Notes: a model not told the origin generated them from the sequence alone. Shown: positions 10,543-20,289, numbered from the stretch's first letter. The stretch: 64,000 nt of DNA from Semisulcospira habei (GCA_036245525.1 BTPG01000001.1:217320621-217384620), one strand, 5' to 3'. A program made the numbers and translations.

Positions 10543-11396
10543 GTGTATATCGAAAACAATGTTGGAGAGAGAACACAACCTTGAGGGCAGCCCGAATTTA
10601 AACCATTTGGTCAGACAGACTGCCATGTACATTTACACGTTGCGGCCTGTTCTTCAAAAAGTCTCGCACCCACAGAATAATGCTTGTGTTCACATGAAAG
10701 TCCATCATACTCTGCAAAAGCATCAGTGGTTGAACAGTATTAAAAACATTAGAAAAGTCAATAAAAAGAATTCTCACATGTGCTTTTGAATTTTTAAGAT
10801 GTTGAAAAACAAGATTGTACAGAGTAAGGCACGCGTCTTCCACACCCCTATGATTTTTGTAAGCAAATTGGAGTGGATCCAGTAGTTCAGCAACATCATT
10901 TAACAGATGCCAACGCACCACCTTTTCTATACATTTTGACAGAATAGAAGTCAATGCAACTGGGCGAAAATCGTTGAATTCACGAGTATTGCTTTTTTTA
11001 GGAATCGGAACAATGATGATTTCCAAGCAGTAGGGACAGTATGAAGATCAAGCAGGAACTGAAAGATAGTTGTGAAGATCTTTCCCAATTGACCTGCACA
11101 GGTTTTCAATACTTTTCCTCCTAACCCATCTGGTCCAGGTGCTTTGTGTGCATTCAGCTTAGAAAAGATGTTCACTATCTCCTCTTCAGTACCTGACAAA
11201 GTTTCAGACACAATAGACTTGCACAAGTCATCACAGTTAGCACTAAGGTTCCTGCCATCAAACCGTGAGTAAAAACGATTCAGATCATTCGCCATCTTAA
11301 CTGGATTCCCAGTACAAAGCCTTGCTTGTTTCTTTTGTTGCCTACCCATCATGCAGTCCAGACCATTCCAGGTCTCTCTAGCGTTGCCAGAAATAG
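10543..11396 (-). pseudogene. Rex1/CR1-like LINE reverse transcriptase fragment
   Basis: The minus strand encodes the N-terminal half of a LINE reverse transcriptase in two frames, with a shift near 11000. Motifs include NARETWNGLD, KLNAHKAPGPDGL, DFRPVALTSILSKCIEKVV and FIDFSNVFNTVQPLMLLQ. The phrase ILFIDFSNVFNT resembles Rex1 elements. The fragment is cut at 10543 by the gypsy LTR and at 11396 by the end of the virus-like element. A related endonuclease fragment is at 28156-28443 on the same strand and could come from the same original insertion; this is not proved. Confidence 0.75.
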
Positions 11397-12170
11397 AGTT
11401 TTTTTTTTTAGTGTTTTAATTCTTTTCTGAAAACAATTCATTTTTACTAAAGAAGTTGAAAGGAAAATAAGACAAAAATTACGGACTCTAATTTGGGTCA
11501 ACCGACTTCCTATAACGGTTGTTTATGTCTTCAATGAGACATTCAATTACAAAATGCTCGGAGGCTCTCTTAGCCACCCACTTAAAAATATATTTCGCCA
11601 AGTTTCAAGCTTGTGTGTTCAGAAATATCGGAGATTTTCTTGTTTACATATATACGCACATACATACATACGCACATACGGCGCTTCGCGCTAAATGTAC
11701 GTTCAGCAGCGAGGTTAGTGTAACTAGACATGCCGTAATTTTTATCTTGTTACTTCAATTGTTAGAGGTTTAGCCTGCCCGCCTTAGAGAGATTAGTAAA
11801 TGTACTTTACTTGACCAATTTTTTTTGTCTTCATTATTTTACGTTTTTTTATAACAAATGCTCATTATGACCGCACTGCCCATTTTTTCCGGATCTACTC
11901 TATCTTACTCGGTGAAAATAAAGATTTCCAAAACCAATGCCATTCATGACTAAAGCAAAAATAAACACCTGAGTTAATTAATATATCAATGATATAAGAA
12001 AGAACATTCCTAAGACAATTACCCATTGTCTTAAGTTGACCCCATTAATTAACTAATTAAAGTCCTTAACATCTACACTGCTGTTTCTCTCAAATCGAAC
12101 CAAAACCTGATAGTGCACTCTGTAATAAACTAATGACATTTTACACACACCCCTGTCAGAGTCGATTTTC
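11397..12170 (+). repeat. Left terminal inverted repeat of copy A
   Basis: About 0.77 kb here matches the reverse complement of 24581-25680. The best-conserved block is 11820-12150 (for example TTCCGGATCTACTCTATC and CACTCTGTAATAAACTAATG). The outer block 11397-11530 also matches. Between them, at about 11530-11795, the left arm carries an unrelated insert that is absent from the right arm and resembles 62235-62640. Confidence 0.85.
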
Positions 12171-12221
12171 TCAAGTAGAACTTTATACTTATTAACAAGT
12201 TACAACTAACTTTTAGGAACC

Positions 12222-12607
12222 ACCCACCCGGGTCTGCCCTGGGGGACTTGGGTGGGGTTAGGTATTTTTTAGTTCCCAGGGTCACCCTGGTCAGCCCCAC
12301 AGGGTGGGTTTTTCTCTCTATTCTGGGGCATGTGTTTCTGTCTACCCTTTGTCCATTCACCTGTATTTGCCTTTTTAAAACTCTCCCTACTGTCTGCACT
12401 GCCTGTAGCTCTTGATATTGGATGTGTGTTGCTAAATGGTCTTAGCTTTATTTAGGCCCCATGTGTTAGGTTTATTTAACGTATTTGACCGGCTGGCGAC
12501 ATACATTCAATGTTCTGTTTTGGTTTTTTTTCACAAGCAGTGCAGGCACGTCCTGAGAAAGCCTTGTTGCTGTCGGGACGTTAAGCAATGTACAATCAAT
12601 CAATCAA
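12222..12607 (+). mobile_element. 5'-truncated LINE 3' end inserted in copy A
   Basis: This 386-bp insert ends in AATC repeats (CAATCAATCAATCAA) and is flanked by the 11-bp duplication TTTTAGGAACC (12211-12221 and 12608-12618). The sequence just before the tail, GTCGGGACGTTAAGCAATGT, looks like a CR1/L2-type LINE end. There is no ORF. It is a later insertion in the non-coding left end of the virus-like element. Confidence 0.75.
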
Positions 12608-12618
12608 TTTTAGGAACC

Positions 12619-12914
12619 TGCAGAGGTAACCTTTAAGTTACTTATCATAAGAACTTATTAATTACATACCCTAAGAACTTATTAATTTCTTACTGTAAGT
12701 TCTTATAAGTTCTTACAACAACTTGACTTAAGTCACAACTTACTTGGTCAGATTTGTCAAGATACAAGGACAATAAAAAAACTTTTTTTTTCTCAGTAGT
12801 ACTCTGGCGGTGGTGCAGATGGGGCTAAACAATCAGGCACAAGTGGTGTAAATGACATGTCATCTCTCTGCGAAGCATATGACAAAAATATTGATTGATT
12901 ACCAAATCAGATTT
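12619..12914. other. AT-rich left non-coding region of copy A
   Basis: This region contains a run of related motifs (CTTATTAATT, AAGAACTTAT, GTAAGTTCTTATAAG) in both orientations. On the minus strand a short open stretch before a TGA at about 12797 encodes a tail ending PPPEYY. No start codon for it is seen, and it lies just beyond the stop of the next gene. No other gene was recognised. Confidence 0.5.
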
Positions 12915-13592
12915 TTATTTGTTTAAAAGATTGTGTAGTTTTTCTGTGGTTTCCTGAACACCGATCTTTTTTCCTTCCGCTAAAAAACTAGCCTTCAGTT
13001 CTTCAACATTCACAGGAGATTGACTACGCATTTTATTCTGGATTTCAGATTTCAGCTGTTTGTAATTATTTAAATCATCCTGGACTCGCTTAAATTCATT
13101 GTCATCAATAAAATTATCATTCAATGCCTTACTGATAATAAGTTTCATACTGCTCAGCTTTGCACCAGCCAGCACACTCAATGCTTCATGTTTCTGTAAT
13201 TTCGTATGAAATCTTTTGTTTATGGCCTCCAAACCAAAACAAGCCAGGCATGTAGCAACGCTAACACCCTCAAATGCAATTCCTATTAAACTTCCAATTC
13301 CTGTGGCAAACAGAACAATACCCCCCACAGAACAACCAGCTGAAACTGCACCAACAGCCATAGAAGTGTTTTGAACAGAATTAAAAACTGCCTGATATCT
13401 CCTTTTACACCTAGTGTACCTCGCCTCTTCACTTTCCAAATAATTAATTGCTTCTGTAATATTCATTAAACAAAATGTGTCTGCCTGTAATGTTTTATCT
13501 GATGCAATTGGTACAGCTGTCGCATGTGGATCAGGCGCAAGCGTTGATTCAGTCGGCTCAAGCGTCGGTAGTATTGGATAGAATTTAACCAT
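12915..13592 (-). CDS. Conserved membrane protein of the virus-like element (unknown function)
   Basis: This is a 225-residue protein and appears intact. The N-terminal 40 residues are Pro/Thr-rich. Residues about 80-120 form a long glycine-rich hydrophobic stretch (VGGIVLFATGIGSLIGIAF) with one or two membrane segments. The C-terminal half is helical and charged, with KHEALSVLAGAKLSSMKLI, ISKALNDNFIDDNEFKRVQ and LNNYKQLKSEIQ. From memory, the pattern ISKALxD...EFxxI...YxxLK recurs in uncharacterised proteins of many invertebrate genomes, consistent with a gene carried by these elements. The leader CAATAAAAAAATG fits the motif before other genes of the element. It could be a virion membrane or entry-related protein, but nothing in the sequence proves a role. 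The copy B equivalent is deleted. Confidence 0.65.
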   Translation of the reverse strand: MVKFYPILPTLEPTESTLAPDPHATAVPIASDKTLQADTFCLMNITEAINYLESEEARYTRCKRRYQAVFNSVQNTSMAVGAVSAGCSVGGIVLFATGIGSLIGIAFEGVSVATCLACFGLEAINKRFHTKLQKHEALSVLAGAKLSSMKLIISKALNDNFIDDNEFKRVQDDLNNYKQLKSEIQNKMRSQSPVNVEELKASFLAEGKKIGVQETTEKLHNLLNK

Positions 13593-13617
13593 TTTTTTAT
13601 TGACAAATATTTTTTAT

Positions 13618-15201
13618 TTAATCAATGATTACATTTTGCAACTCGTCAAAAGTATACAATTTGCTGGCATAATAAAATGAAACAAGATCAATGTGTTCAA
13701 GGTTTATGTAACTTAGACGAACAAAAGTTGTTTTGTTGACTAATATCTTGACATCTATAATACTGCTCGAAACTTCAAAAACATCCAGATTTTTTCTAAT
13801 AGCAATAAAGACCTTTGTTGATTCTGATACTGTTTCATCCCATGTAAGTTTTATTCCCTGTGCAATATTTGCCTCTTTTGCAGAAGTTACAGATTTCATG
13901 ATAATTTCAAATACTATTGTCGCTTCTCTTGCAATCAGAAAGTTTTCTGGTGCAAACACAACAGAAGTATCAGATCTGCCCTTCCTATTTGTAAGAAGAT
14001 ACCTCCGTTTCTCATAATTTTCAACTTTCAGTTTATCTCTGCTATTGTTGTCTGGGGCAAAGCTTGGAACAAGGCTTACAATCAGCGGCCCAGAGTTAAC
14101 AACTTTTCTAAAAACTAAGACACCTTCATCAGTGTATACATAAGGACTAATAAATTCAAACTTTATGTCCCAGTCAATTGTGGGTGCTGGCGTAGGCGCA
14201 GGCGGCACAGGTGAAACTACCCACTTACAGTGGAGTCCGCTTAACACGAATTTCTGGGGACACGGAAAATCACTTCGTGTTAACCGTATTTCGTGTTAAC
14301 CGATATGGCCTCAAAATTGATCACGGCCCTCCCGGCAAAAAAAAAAGTGTGTAAACGAGGTTAAAAGTGCACATTATCGTACTTTGATGTGCATACCTTC
14401 AGCTCGCTAGGAAAACACAAGGAAACGTGTTCAGCTCACATATTTAATGTAAAATCCATCAGGTAAAATCCATAGTAAGTTACAATCCATCAGGTAAAAG
14501 CAACACAGGCTGAATTACAATCCCGCATCGGTAAAAGGGTTGTGTTGGTACACGAATGATACAACATGAATACAGTTCAGAAGTGCTAGCCAATGAGAAG
14601 ACGGATTACAACAGCCGAAGGCTATTCAGCCAATCACAGACTAGAGTTCGCTCTGATCTGTTATGTGTACTCCACAGCGCGAGAGCGACACGTGAATTTG
14701 GTTTTCGGTGAATGGAATCTGTGTTCGTGTTAAACAGGTGAATAATAGTGAAATTGCTCTGGTTGGGAACCGAAAACAGCTTCGTGTTAAGCGAAATTTC
14801 GTGTTAAGCATTTCGTGTTATCAGTGGAATTTTAATACAGAATAAGAAGGCCGTTGGCCGGGAATGCAAAAACGTTTCGTGTTAACCGGAAATTCGTGTT
14901 AAGCGAGTTCGTGTTAACTGGACTCCACTGTATTACCTACATGTATTAAGTTGTAAGGCACGTTATTTACTGGAACTGGTACAGTAACATCACGCAGCTG
15001 ACCAAGTTTAGGAATCTGTTTTTCACAGTCTTTCATGTCGACAATTACTTTCCTCTTGTACATACCAGTCAAATCAAGTTCAAAACCATATATTTCTCCA
15101 ATTTCCCCTTCCTTCTCAAAATCCTGTACGTCTGCCAAATCTTTCAACTCTGTTACTGGACATGCAAATGGTATGATTCTCGGCTTTGGACCAGCACTTA
15201 T
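13618..15201 (-). pseudogene. Conserved protein of unknown function, split by a MITE, start codon lost
   Basis: The two coding parts are 15201-14933 and 14225-13618, in the same frame. They are separated by a 703-bp MITE flanked by TA; MITE plus duplicated TA is 705 bp, a multiple of three, so the downstream frame is kept, but stops inside the MITE end translation early. Without the MITE the protein would be about 295 residues. It has a Pro/Ala-rich linker (PVPPAPTPAPTIDW) in the middle and beta-rich flanks, and no membrane segment is clear. The start position carries ATA (15201-15199) in a TATAAAAATA context where sister genes have AATAAAAATG, suggesting start loss. Function is unknown; a minor structural protein is possible given the neighbours. 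It is absent from truncated copy B. Confidence 0.6.
14228..14930. mobile_element. Pogo/Tigger-like MITE with TA duplication
   Basis: This 703-bp non-coding element starts CAGTGGAGTCCGCTTAACA and ends with TGTTAACTGGACTCCACTG, making a terminal inverted repeat of about 20-27 bp. TA lies on both sides (14226-14227 and 14931-14932). CAGT-type ends with TA duplication fit the pogo branch of Tc1/mariner. The internal motif TTTCGTGTTAA recurs several times in both halves. No transposase remnant was found. Confidence 0.85.
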
Positions 15202-15221
15202 TTTTATAAACAAAAATAAAA

Positions 15222-15919
15222 TTATTTAATTTCCAACACAACACTAAAATCATGCATTACAACTGGTTTGTTATCCTGATTAGTTACAGATATACACAGT
15301 GACTCAAAGAAACTAGAACCTAATTTCTTAAACTGTAAATTAGGAAATCTAGCAACCACACTTTCACAATAGGGAGCAGTTCCAGTTGGCACACATCTCA
15401 ACAAAGTTGATGGCTTTCCATTGTGTACATTTTCAGTTGTGTTTAGTTCTTTCAAATGAACATTTAGTACTGTATGTACTGACAAATGAACAGGATATTT
15501 TCCAATTATTTTTCCATCAATCATCTCTATTTTCCAAAGCCTTGATTTAGCTTCAGTTTCATTTATTAAACCAAGTAGTAATAGAAGATCATCTGAAAAT
15601 GTTATCCTATGCTCAGAAGAAAATTCTAATGTAACAAGTAAGTTAGCTGGATTTAAAGTTGCTTTAACTTTTATTTTACTTTGAAACCAGTTAGATAATG
15701 TACAAAAGTCATAATACCTAGATGTTATTTTATGGTTCTCAACAGGAGAGGAATCATCACTAACAGATACATAATAATTTATATCATCTGTAACATTAAA
15801 CCACTTTACTGTATAAACATTTCATGGATAGCTACAGTCTTGCTACCATCTCGATTATCAATCCCATTAGTTAACCACACTGGTTTGCTTGTGTCAAGAT
15901 TTGTTACGGTAATAAACAT
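15222..15919 (-). pseudogene. Conserved beta-rich protein of the virus-like element, frameshifted
   Basis: The start is at 15919 (leader ATAATAAAAATG). After 37 codons the frame hits TAA near 15808, and the rest continues in another frame to a stop at 15222; one base appears lost. Full length would be about 233 residues. The part after the shift has alternating hydrophobic strands, LVTLEFSSEHRITFSDDLLL, then a C-terminal half with STLLRCVPTGTAPYCESV. From memory, short proteins with a 'TLSxDLAxLLG'-like strand followed by a 'LLRxVPv' strand accompany capsid genes in Polinton-like elements and are suspected minor capsid or spike proteins. That assignment is tentative. It shares a 26-bp divergent start region with the plus-strand gene at 15946. 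Confidence 0.6.
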
Positions 15920-15945
15920 TTTTATTATCTCATATAAAAAGAAGG
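15920..15945. promoter_or_regulatory. Short divergent start region
   Basis: Only 26 bases separate the minus-strand start (15919) from the plus-strand start (15946). The sequence contains CATATAAAAAG toward the plus gene and ATAATAAAA toward the minus gene. Such a short gap must hold both promoters or leaders, which is typical of compact viral genomes. The promoter role is inferred. Confidence 0.5.
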
Positions 15946-17202
15946 ATGGTATTTAAATCACCAACCATTACCACAACAAACGCATTTCAATTTAATGTGG
16001 ATGCTAAATACAATGTTGCACCTACTTATGAACAGAAAATAATTCAACTAAATCAACTAGACATAGCTGTAAACGAACAAGATTTATTTCAAGTGAAAGT
16101 ACCCAACCCCTTTGATCATTACCTAAACCCTCCAATAACAGACGATACTACTGCAAGAAAGTGGTCCTCAAGTCCATTACAGATGTTTCAAAACCAACTT
16201 AACTTTGCCATACTGTGTTCTACTACAGGCTGTGGTGTTTCATTTACAGACCACTTGAATCACTCAAACAAACTTATTAGGTCTGTGTATCGTTTTCACA
16301 CGTACTACCAGCTTAGACATATTTTGTCAGAACTCCATACACCACTGCCCACTGAATCCAGTTTCAACAGGTTTAACAACCCCATGGATATGAAAGCATT
16401 TGAACGGATCTGTAATGAATTTAACATCAGTCCCCGGTATGACTTTACACAAAAACTTGATGATCACAATGGTATGGGTACATTGTATTATGCTATGAGT
16501 CACAGACAATACCCTCAAGATTACTACCCTGGTTACACTTCATTCTCATCAAAATCTGAAGTCTGGTTAGGATCAATTGAACAGAAGCAGTCTAATGCCT
16601 GGACAACATTTATTTTAGACAAGAGTGACGGGTTTACTCAAGCGGGAGTTGAGCGCGTAAATGAGTCTATCAGAACATATGTCTGGTGTATACTAGGAGC
16701 ACAATCACTAACAAAATCAAATATATTAAACGGGAGTAGCAAATTTGAAGCACAAAAACAGTTTCTTGCAAATCTTGAAGATTCAATTAATTCAGTGGTT
16801 GATCTCCCATCTAGCATACAATGTTATCAAGACGTTCTCAGATATGCGAGATCAAAAGTTGAATTTGTAGTTGGCATCGGGTTATACATGTTACCGTCTG
16901 ACCTTCAACTCCAAATGGGGACAATCACAAATTATAATAATGAAATCATTGTTGCTGGTCGTGATCAAAAATTAGGACTCAATCAATCTGTAAACTTGGG
17001 GGCCACAACCACACATGTTCAGACGTTAAAATCATTACAGACGGTAACACCCCCGGCCCCGGCCCCAACACCGGCTCCTATACAACCAGTACAATCAGCC
17101 CCGGATCCAACACCAACCCCTGACACACATGAGTCAGAGAGAACTGCATTGGTAATAGGCCTCACTGGATTAGGTATATTACTTCTTTATCTGTTTCATT
17201 AA
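15946..17202 (+). CDS. Conserved C-tail-anchored protein of the virus-like element
   Basis: This 418-residue protein appears intact. Residues 1-360 are a soluble domain with the recognisable stretches CSTTGCGVSFTDHLNHSNKL, SVYRFHTYYQLRHILSEL, DKSDGFTQAGVERVNESIRT and DLPSSIQCYQDVLRYARSKV. Next come a Pro/Ala/Thr-rich linker (PPAPAPTPAPIQP) and one C-terminal membrane helix (ALVIGLTGLGILLLYLF). From memory, close relatives are frequent uncharacterised predictions in cnidarian and molluscan genomes, consistent with a multicopy element gene. A membrane-anchored head with a flexible stalk would suit an envelope or vertex protein, but the role is unknown. Its 3' end overlaps the convergent minus-strand gene by 24 bases. 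The copy B homologue is deleted. Confidence 0.7.
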   Translation: MVFKSPTITTTNAFQFNVDAKYNVAPTYEQKIIQLNQLDIAVNEQDLFQVKVPNPFDHYLNPPITDDTTARKWSSSPLQMFQNQLNFAILCSTTGCGVSFTDHLNHSNKLIRSVYRFHTYYQLRHILSELHTPLPTESSFNRFNNPMDMKAFERICNEFNISPRYDFTQKLDDHNGMGTLYYAMSHRQYPQDYYPGYTSFSSKSEVWLGSIEQKQSNAWTTFILDKSDGFTQAGVERVNESIRTYVWCILGAQSLTKSNILNGSSKFEAQKQFLANLEDSINSVVDLPSSIQCYQDVLRYARSKVEFVVGIGLYMLPSDLQLQMGTITNYNNEIIVAGRDQKLGLNQSVNLGATTTHVQTLKSLQTVTPPAPAPTPAPIQPVQSAPDPTPTPDTHESERTALVIGLTGLGILLLYLFH

Positions 17203-18410
17203 ATAACCCACCATTAACCCTCCTATTGTAACCAAAAAGACCCACACATGCTCCGCCATAAAACCAACTACCTTTGCTGTAGTAGTGATAAGCCAACTGA
17301 CAACTGTGCCTATAATACCAGGCAAAGCATCCATTGCTTTCAGAGCCAATTTCTTAAGCAAGTCTGATATGTCAGACAGTTGTTTCTTTACCCATGTCTG
17401 TAAATCTTTTGGGTCTGTTGGGGCCGGTGGGCCTGGTGGACCTGGAGGTGCTGCACCCCCACCACCCCCACCACTGCCAGAGACAGCTAACACAACAGTA
17501 CTGATAATAAATCCAAGAGCAGTAATTAAACTCGCAATTGTGATGCCCTGTTCTCCGAAAAGTGTTTTCAATCTCTCAGCCAGAGTTGTGTCTTCGTGAA
17601 GTATTTTCTGAATAGTTTCTCTAATCCTGTTAACTTGTGTTTTCAGTTTTTGTCTTCCAATACTAATCGTTTCTAACCGTCCTGATCTTTCTATCTGCAA
17701 ATCATTTAATCTGTGTTGTATTCTTTCTTTCATTTCAGTGTCAAGATTCCCATTGTCTGCGGTAGCCAGTTTTTCTTTTTCACATTCTATGTGTTTATCA
17801 AGCTCACCTAGTTTGGCTACGTTATTTACCATCTCACCTCTTATTGACTGCAGTGATTTATCCAAGCCCATAATCTCCCGCATTGACAAAGGTGGATCAT
17901 CTATTGTTTTCATAGCATCATTTATTTGCCCTTCAGTAAATGAAGTTTCTTGTATTACTGTGTTTACTAATTCTGGTAGGCTTGTTACGGTGCCATTTCA
18001 ATTTCTTGCCCTGTTGGTAACCTTGTTTGTGTATCGTGAAGGGCACTAACCAGGCTTGGCGTGACAGGAGACCCTCCAATTCCAAGGTACCTTGCCAACC
18101 CAGAGTTACCACCGACTTCACCTTTAATTGTACTTAAAGCTCTAAACTTAGAAGGATTATTTTTATGTGTTAGATATATTTCCCCTCTGTCCGTATTTAC
18201 AAATAAGTGTCCTTTATCATATTTAAACTGATTAGGATCCATTACATCTGGGCGCGCACCAACACTGTCATAAAATGAGTTCACTTTGTCTTTTAACAGT
18301 TCTTGATACATACTACTAGTTCCCATTCCAGACATATCTGTGGTACTAGTATCTGAGACATTCATGTCATCCATTTCAAAATCTTCATGATTAAATCCTC
18401 CCGCTGCCAT
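17179..18410 (-). pseudogene. Coiled-coil multi-membrane protein of the virus-like element, one-base frameshift
   Basis: The start is at 18410. Residues 1-140 are acidic then ordered (SPVTPSLVSALHDTQTRLP). A single missing base near 17990 shifts the frame; copy B has GTTACTGGTGCC where A has GTTACGGTGCC. After the shift come a long coiled coil (KLGELDKHIECEKEKLA, MKERIQHRLNDLQIERSG), the conserved helix TLAERLKTLFGEQGITIASL with a membrane segment, a Gly/Pro linker (GGGGGAAPPGPPGPPAP), and a C-terminal part with two more hydrophobic segments. From memory the AERLxTLFxEQGITIAS signature recurs in uncharacterised invertebrate predictions. Length without the lesion is about 410 residues. A membrane structural protein is plausible; the function is unproved. 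Confidence 0.7.
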
Positions 18411-18450
18411 TGTTTTATTAATTTATTATTTTTTATTGTGCATAATAAAA
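18411..18450. promoter_or_regulatory. Divergent start region between coiled-coil gene and capsid gene
   Basis: Forty AT-rich bases separate the two divergent starts. They are nearly identical in copy B (32970-33009). Toward the plus gene they read GTGCATAATAAAAATG; toward the minus gene, TTAATAAAACAATG. Strong conservation of a non-coding spacer between copies suggests a functional two-way promoter. Confidence 0.55.
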
Positions 18451-19734
18451 ATGACACAGTCTTATGGATCAAAGTTAGACCCATACAGAAAACTACGTGA
18501 GCCTCTTGGTGTTAAGGGCATTAGACAATCAATTGTCATCACAAACAATCCAAGTACCATAGACCAGAACCAAACACTTACAGTCAAGTTTCCAAATTTA
18601 GGCCCCAGTGACGTTATTGTTCCTGGCACTGCACGCCTAGCATTTAATATTGAACTAACATCAGACGCAGATGTAAACAGAACACTAGTTAACAATCTTG
18701 GCAGAGCAATTGTTAGAACTATTAAAGTAAAACTTGAAGCACAGGAAGTGTTTAGTCTCGACGATGCTGATGTGTTTTACTGTTACAAAGATCTTTGGCT
18801 TACACGAGAAGAACGAGAAGATCGTATTTACCAAGGCATACAGACAGATAACGTTGCTAAACTTCGAATCGACGCAGCAGATAAATCAACGTCAGCAGCC
18901 AAGGATGTTATAATGGCCGAAACATATGGAACCAGATTTTACATTCCACTTGAGTTTGAAATCCTGACAACACATTTGTTTTATTACCAAGGAGCACTGA
19001 ATGACCGTCTCAGTTTTGAACTAACTTTCAATGACTACTCCAAAATTATTAAATCATCTGATCCCAATGCAACATATAAGATCTCTAACATTTCTTTGGA
19101 ATATGAAATTGTCACACATGATTATTTAGCTACTCTCATTCAAAATCAGTACAAGACAAAACTGCCGATTTATTATGACAGGGTGATTAGACATAGTTTA
19201 ATACCCAAAGACAAGAGCGACCCGATGTGGAACATAAACTTGAACACACCAGCCAAGTCACTGAAAGGTATACTCATGTTGTTTGTTGAACCAGCGGCTC
19301 CATACAAAAGGGATTCAGAAAAATTCTACAATCCAAAGATTACACATTTGTCTTGTACAATCGAAGGCCATCCTAATCAAGTGTACGCTTCAGGTTTGTT
19401 ACCTTATCAACACTACAATGAGATCACAAAGTATTTTGCGGGTGAAAGGATTAGAGATAAACCTGCAAACATTGCATGCAAAGATTTACATCTGTATGAC
19501 GTAAGGATTGGTCAATACCTTACAAATAAGTATGCTCTTTGGCTAGACCTTCGTAGTACAGATGATGATTATCTTCATGGGTCAGGTCGAAAGGTTGAAA
19601 ATGGCAGTGACGGGATTACAATTCAGATACAAAAAAAGGTTGAATCCGCTGCAGCCATAAATATATATTTGTATTTGATATATGACGCACAGCTGAGCAT
19701 AGAAGAGTGCAGACTAAAGGGTGTCATGTATTAA
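18451..19734 (+). CDS. Candidate major capsid protein, copy A
   Basis: This is a 427-residue protein beginning MTQSYGSKLDPYRKL. ATG 18451 is preferred over upstream non-ATG triplets because it follows the AATAAAA leader and matches copy B. The protein is rich in beta strands with two similar-sized halves: YGTRFYIPLEFEI and LSFELTFNDYSK in the first, PIYYDRVIRHSL, YALWLDLRSTDDDYLHGSG and GITIQIQKKV in the second. Position just upstream of the packaging ATPase, size, and conservation between copies make it the best candidate for a double-jelly-roll capsid protein. I cannot match it to a named capsid family by motif, so the call rests on context. No stop or frameshift is seen. By eye it differs from copy B at about 8 percent of residues. 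Confidence 0.55.
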   Translation: MTQSYGSKLDPYRKLREPLGVKGIRQSIVITNNPSTIDQNQTLTVKFPNLGPSDVIVPGTARLAFNIELTSDADVNRTLVNNLGRAIVRTIKVKLEAQEVFSLDDADVFYCYKDLWLTREEREDRIYQGIQTDNVAKLRIDAADKSTSAAKDVIMAETYGTRFYIPLEFEILTTHLFYYQGALNDRLSFELTFNDYSKIIKSSDPNATYKISNISLEYEIVTHDYLATLIQNQYKTKLPIYYDRVIRHSLIPKDKSDPMWNINLNTPAKSLKGILMLFVEPAAPYKRDSEKFYNPKITHLSCTIEGHPNQVYASGLLPYQHYNEITKYFAGERIRDKPANIACKDLHLYDVRIGQYLTNKYALWLDLRSTDDDYLHGSGRKVENGSDGITIQIQKKVESAAAINIYLYLIYDAQLSIEECRLKGVMY

Positions 19735-19752
19735 ATTATATTGTTTATTAAA

Positions 19753-20289
19753 ATGAACTTAATGACACTCGACCCACACTGTGGATTGTTTTGTGGTGCC
19801 ACAGGGTGTAGTAAAACTGAATTTGTACTTAACCTCTTACAAACAAGATACATACACCACTTTGAAAACATTGTAATATTCTGTCCTACAATCAAACACA
19901 ACAAAGCTTATCACAACCGTTTATTCATTTGGACTGACAACAACATTTACTTAGTCGACCCTGAGAAAAAACTGAATGACTACCTACAATATTTTTACAA
20001 GCAATTTGAAGGACAGCCAACTTTGTTTATTGTTGATGACTGCTCCGCAGAGAAAGACATTGTCAAAAAGAGAAACACTTTAGCAGAACTTGCCTTCAGT
20101 GGCAGACATGCAAATGTAAGTGTATGGATTCTCAATCAGAAATATAATGCTGTACTGAAAGATTTTCGAGAACAGTTAAAGTTTATCTGTTTGTTTTACT
20201 GTAAGGATCGTGACAGCTTTGAAGACTGCCTCAGAGAGAACGATGTCATCCCAAATAAGCATGAACGGGATGATGTGAAAAATAACTGA
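19753..20289 (+). CDS. Packaging ATPase (A32/FtsK-HerA-like), copy A, Walker A altered
   Basis: This 178-residue protein starts MNLMTLDPHCGLF. It should drive genome packaging into capsids by ATP hydrolysis. The P-loop reads GATGCSKT; copy B has GATGCGKT. The glycine before the catalytic lysine is nearly invariant, so copy A is probably inactive. Walker B is PTLFIVDDCSAEKD, with two acidic residues. A sensor-like stretch follows (SGRHANVSVWILNQKYNAVL). The length is close to that of compact virus ATPases of the A32 type. It lies 18 bases after the capsid candidate and likely shares its expression. The last codons differ slightly from copy B by a small indel in an A-run. Confidence 0.75.
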   Translation: MNLMTLDPHCGLFCGATGCSKTEFVLNLLQTRYIHHFENIVIFCPTIKHNKAYHNRLFIWTDNNIYLVDPEKKLNDYLQYFYKQFEGQPTLFIVDDCSAEKDIVKKRNTLAELAFSGRHANVSVWILNQKYNAVLKDFREQLKFICLFYCKDRDSFEDCLRENDVIPNKHERDDVKNN

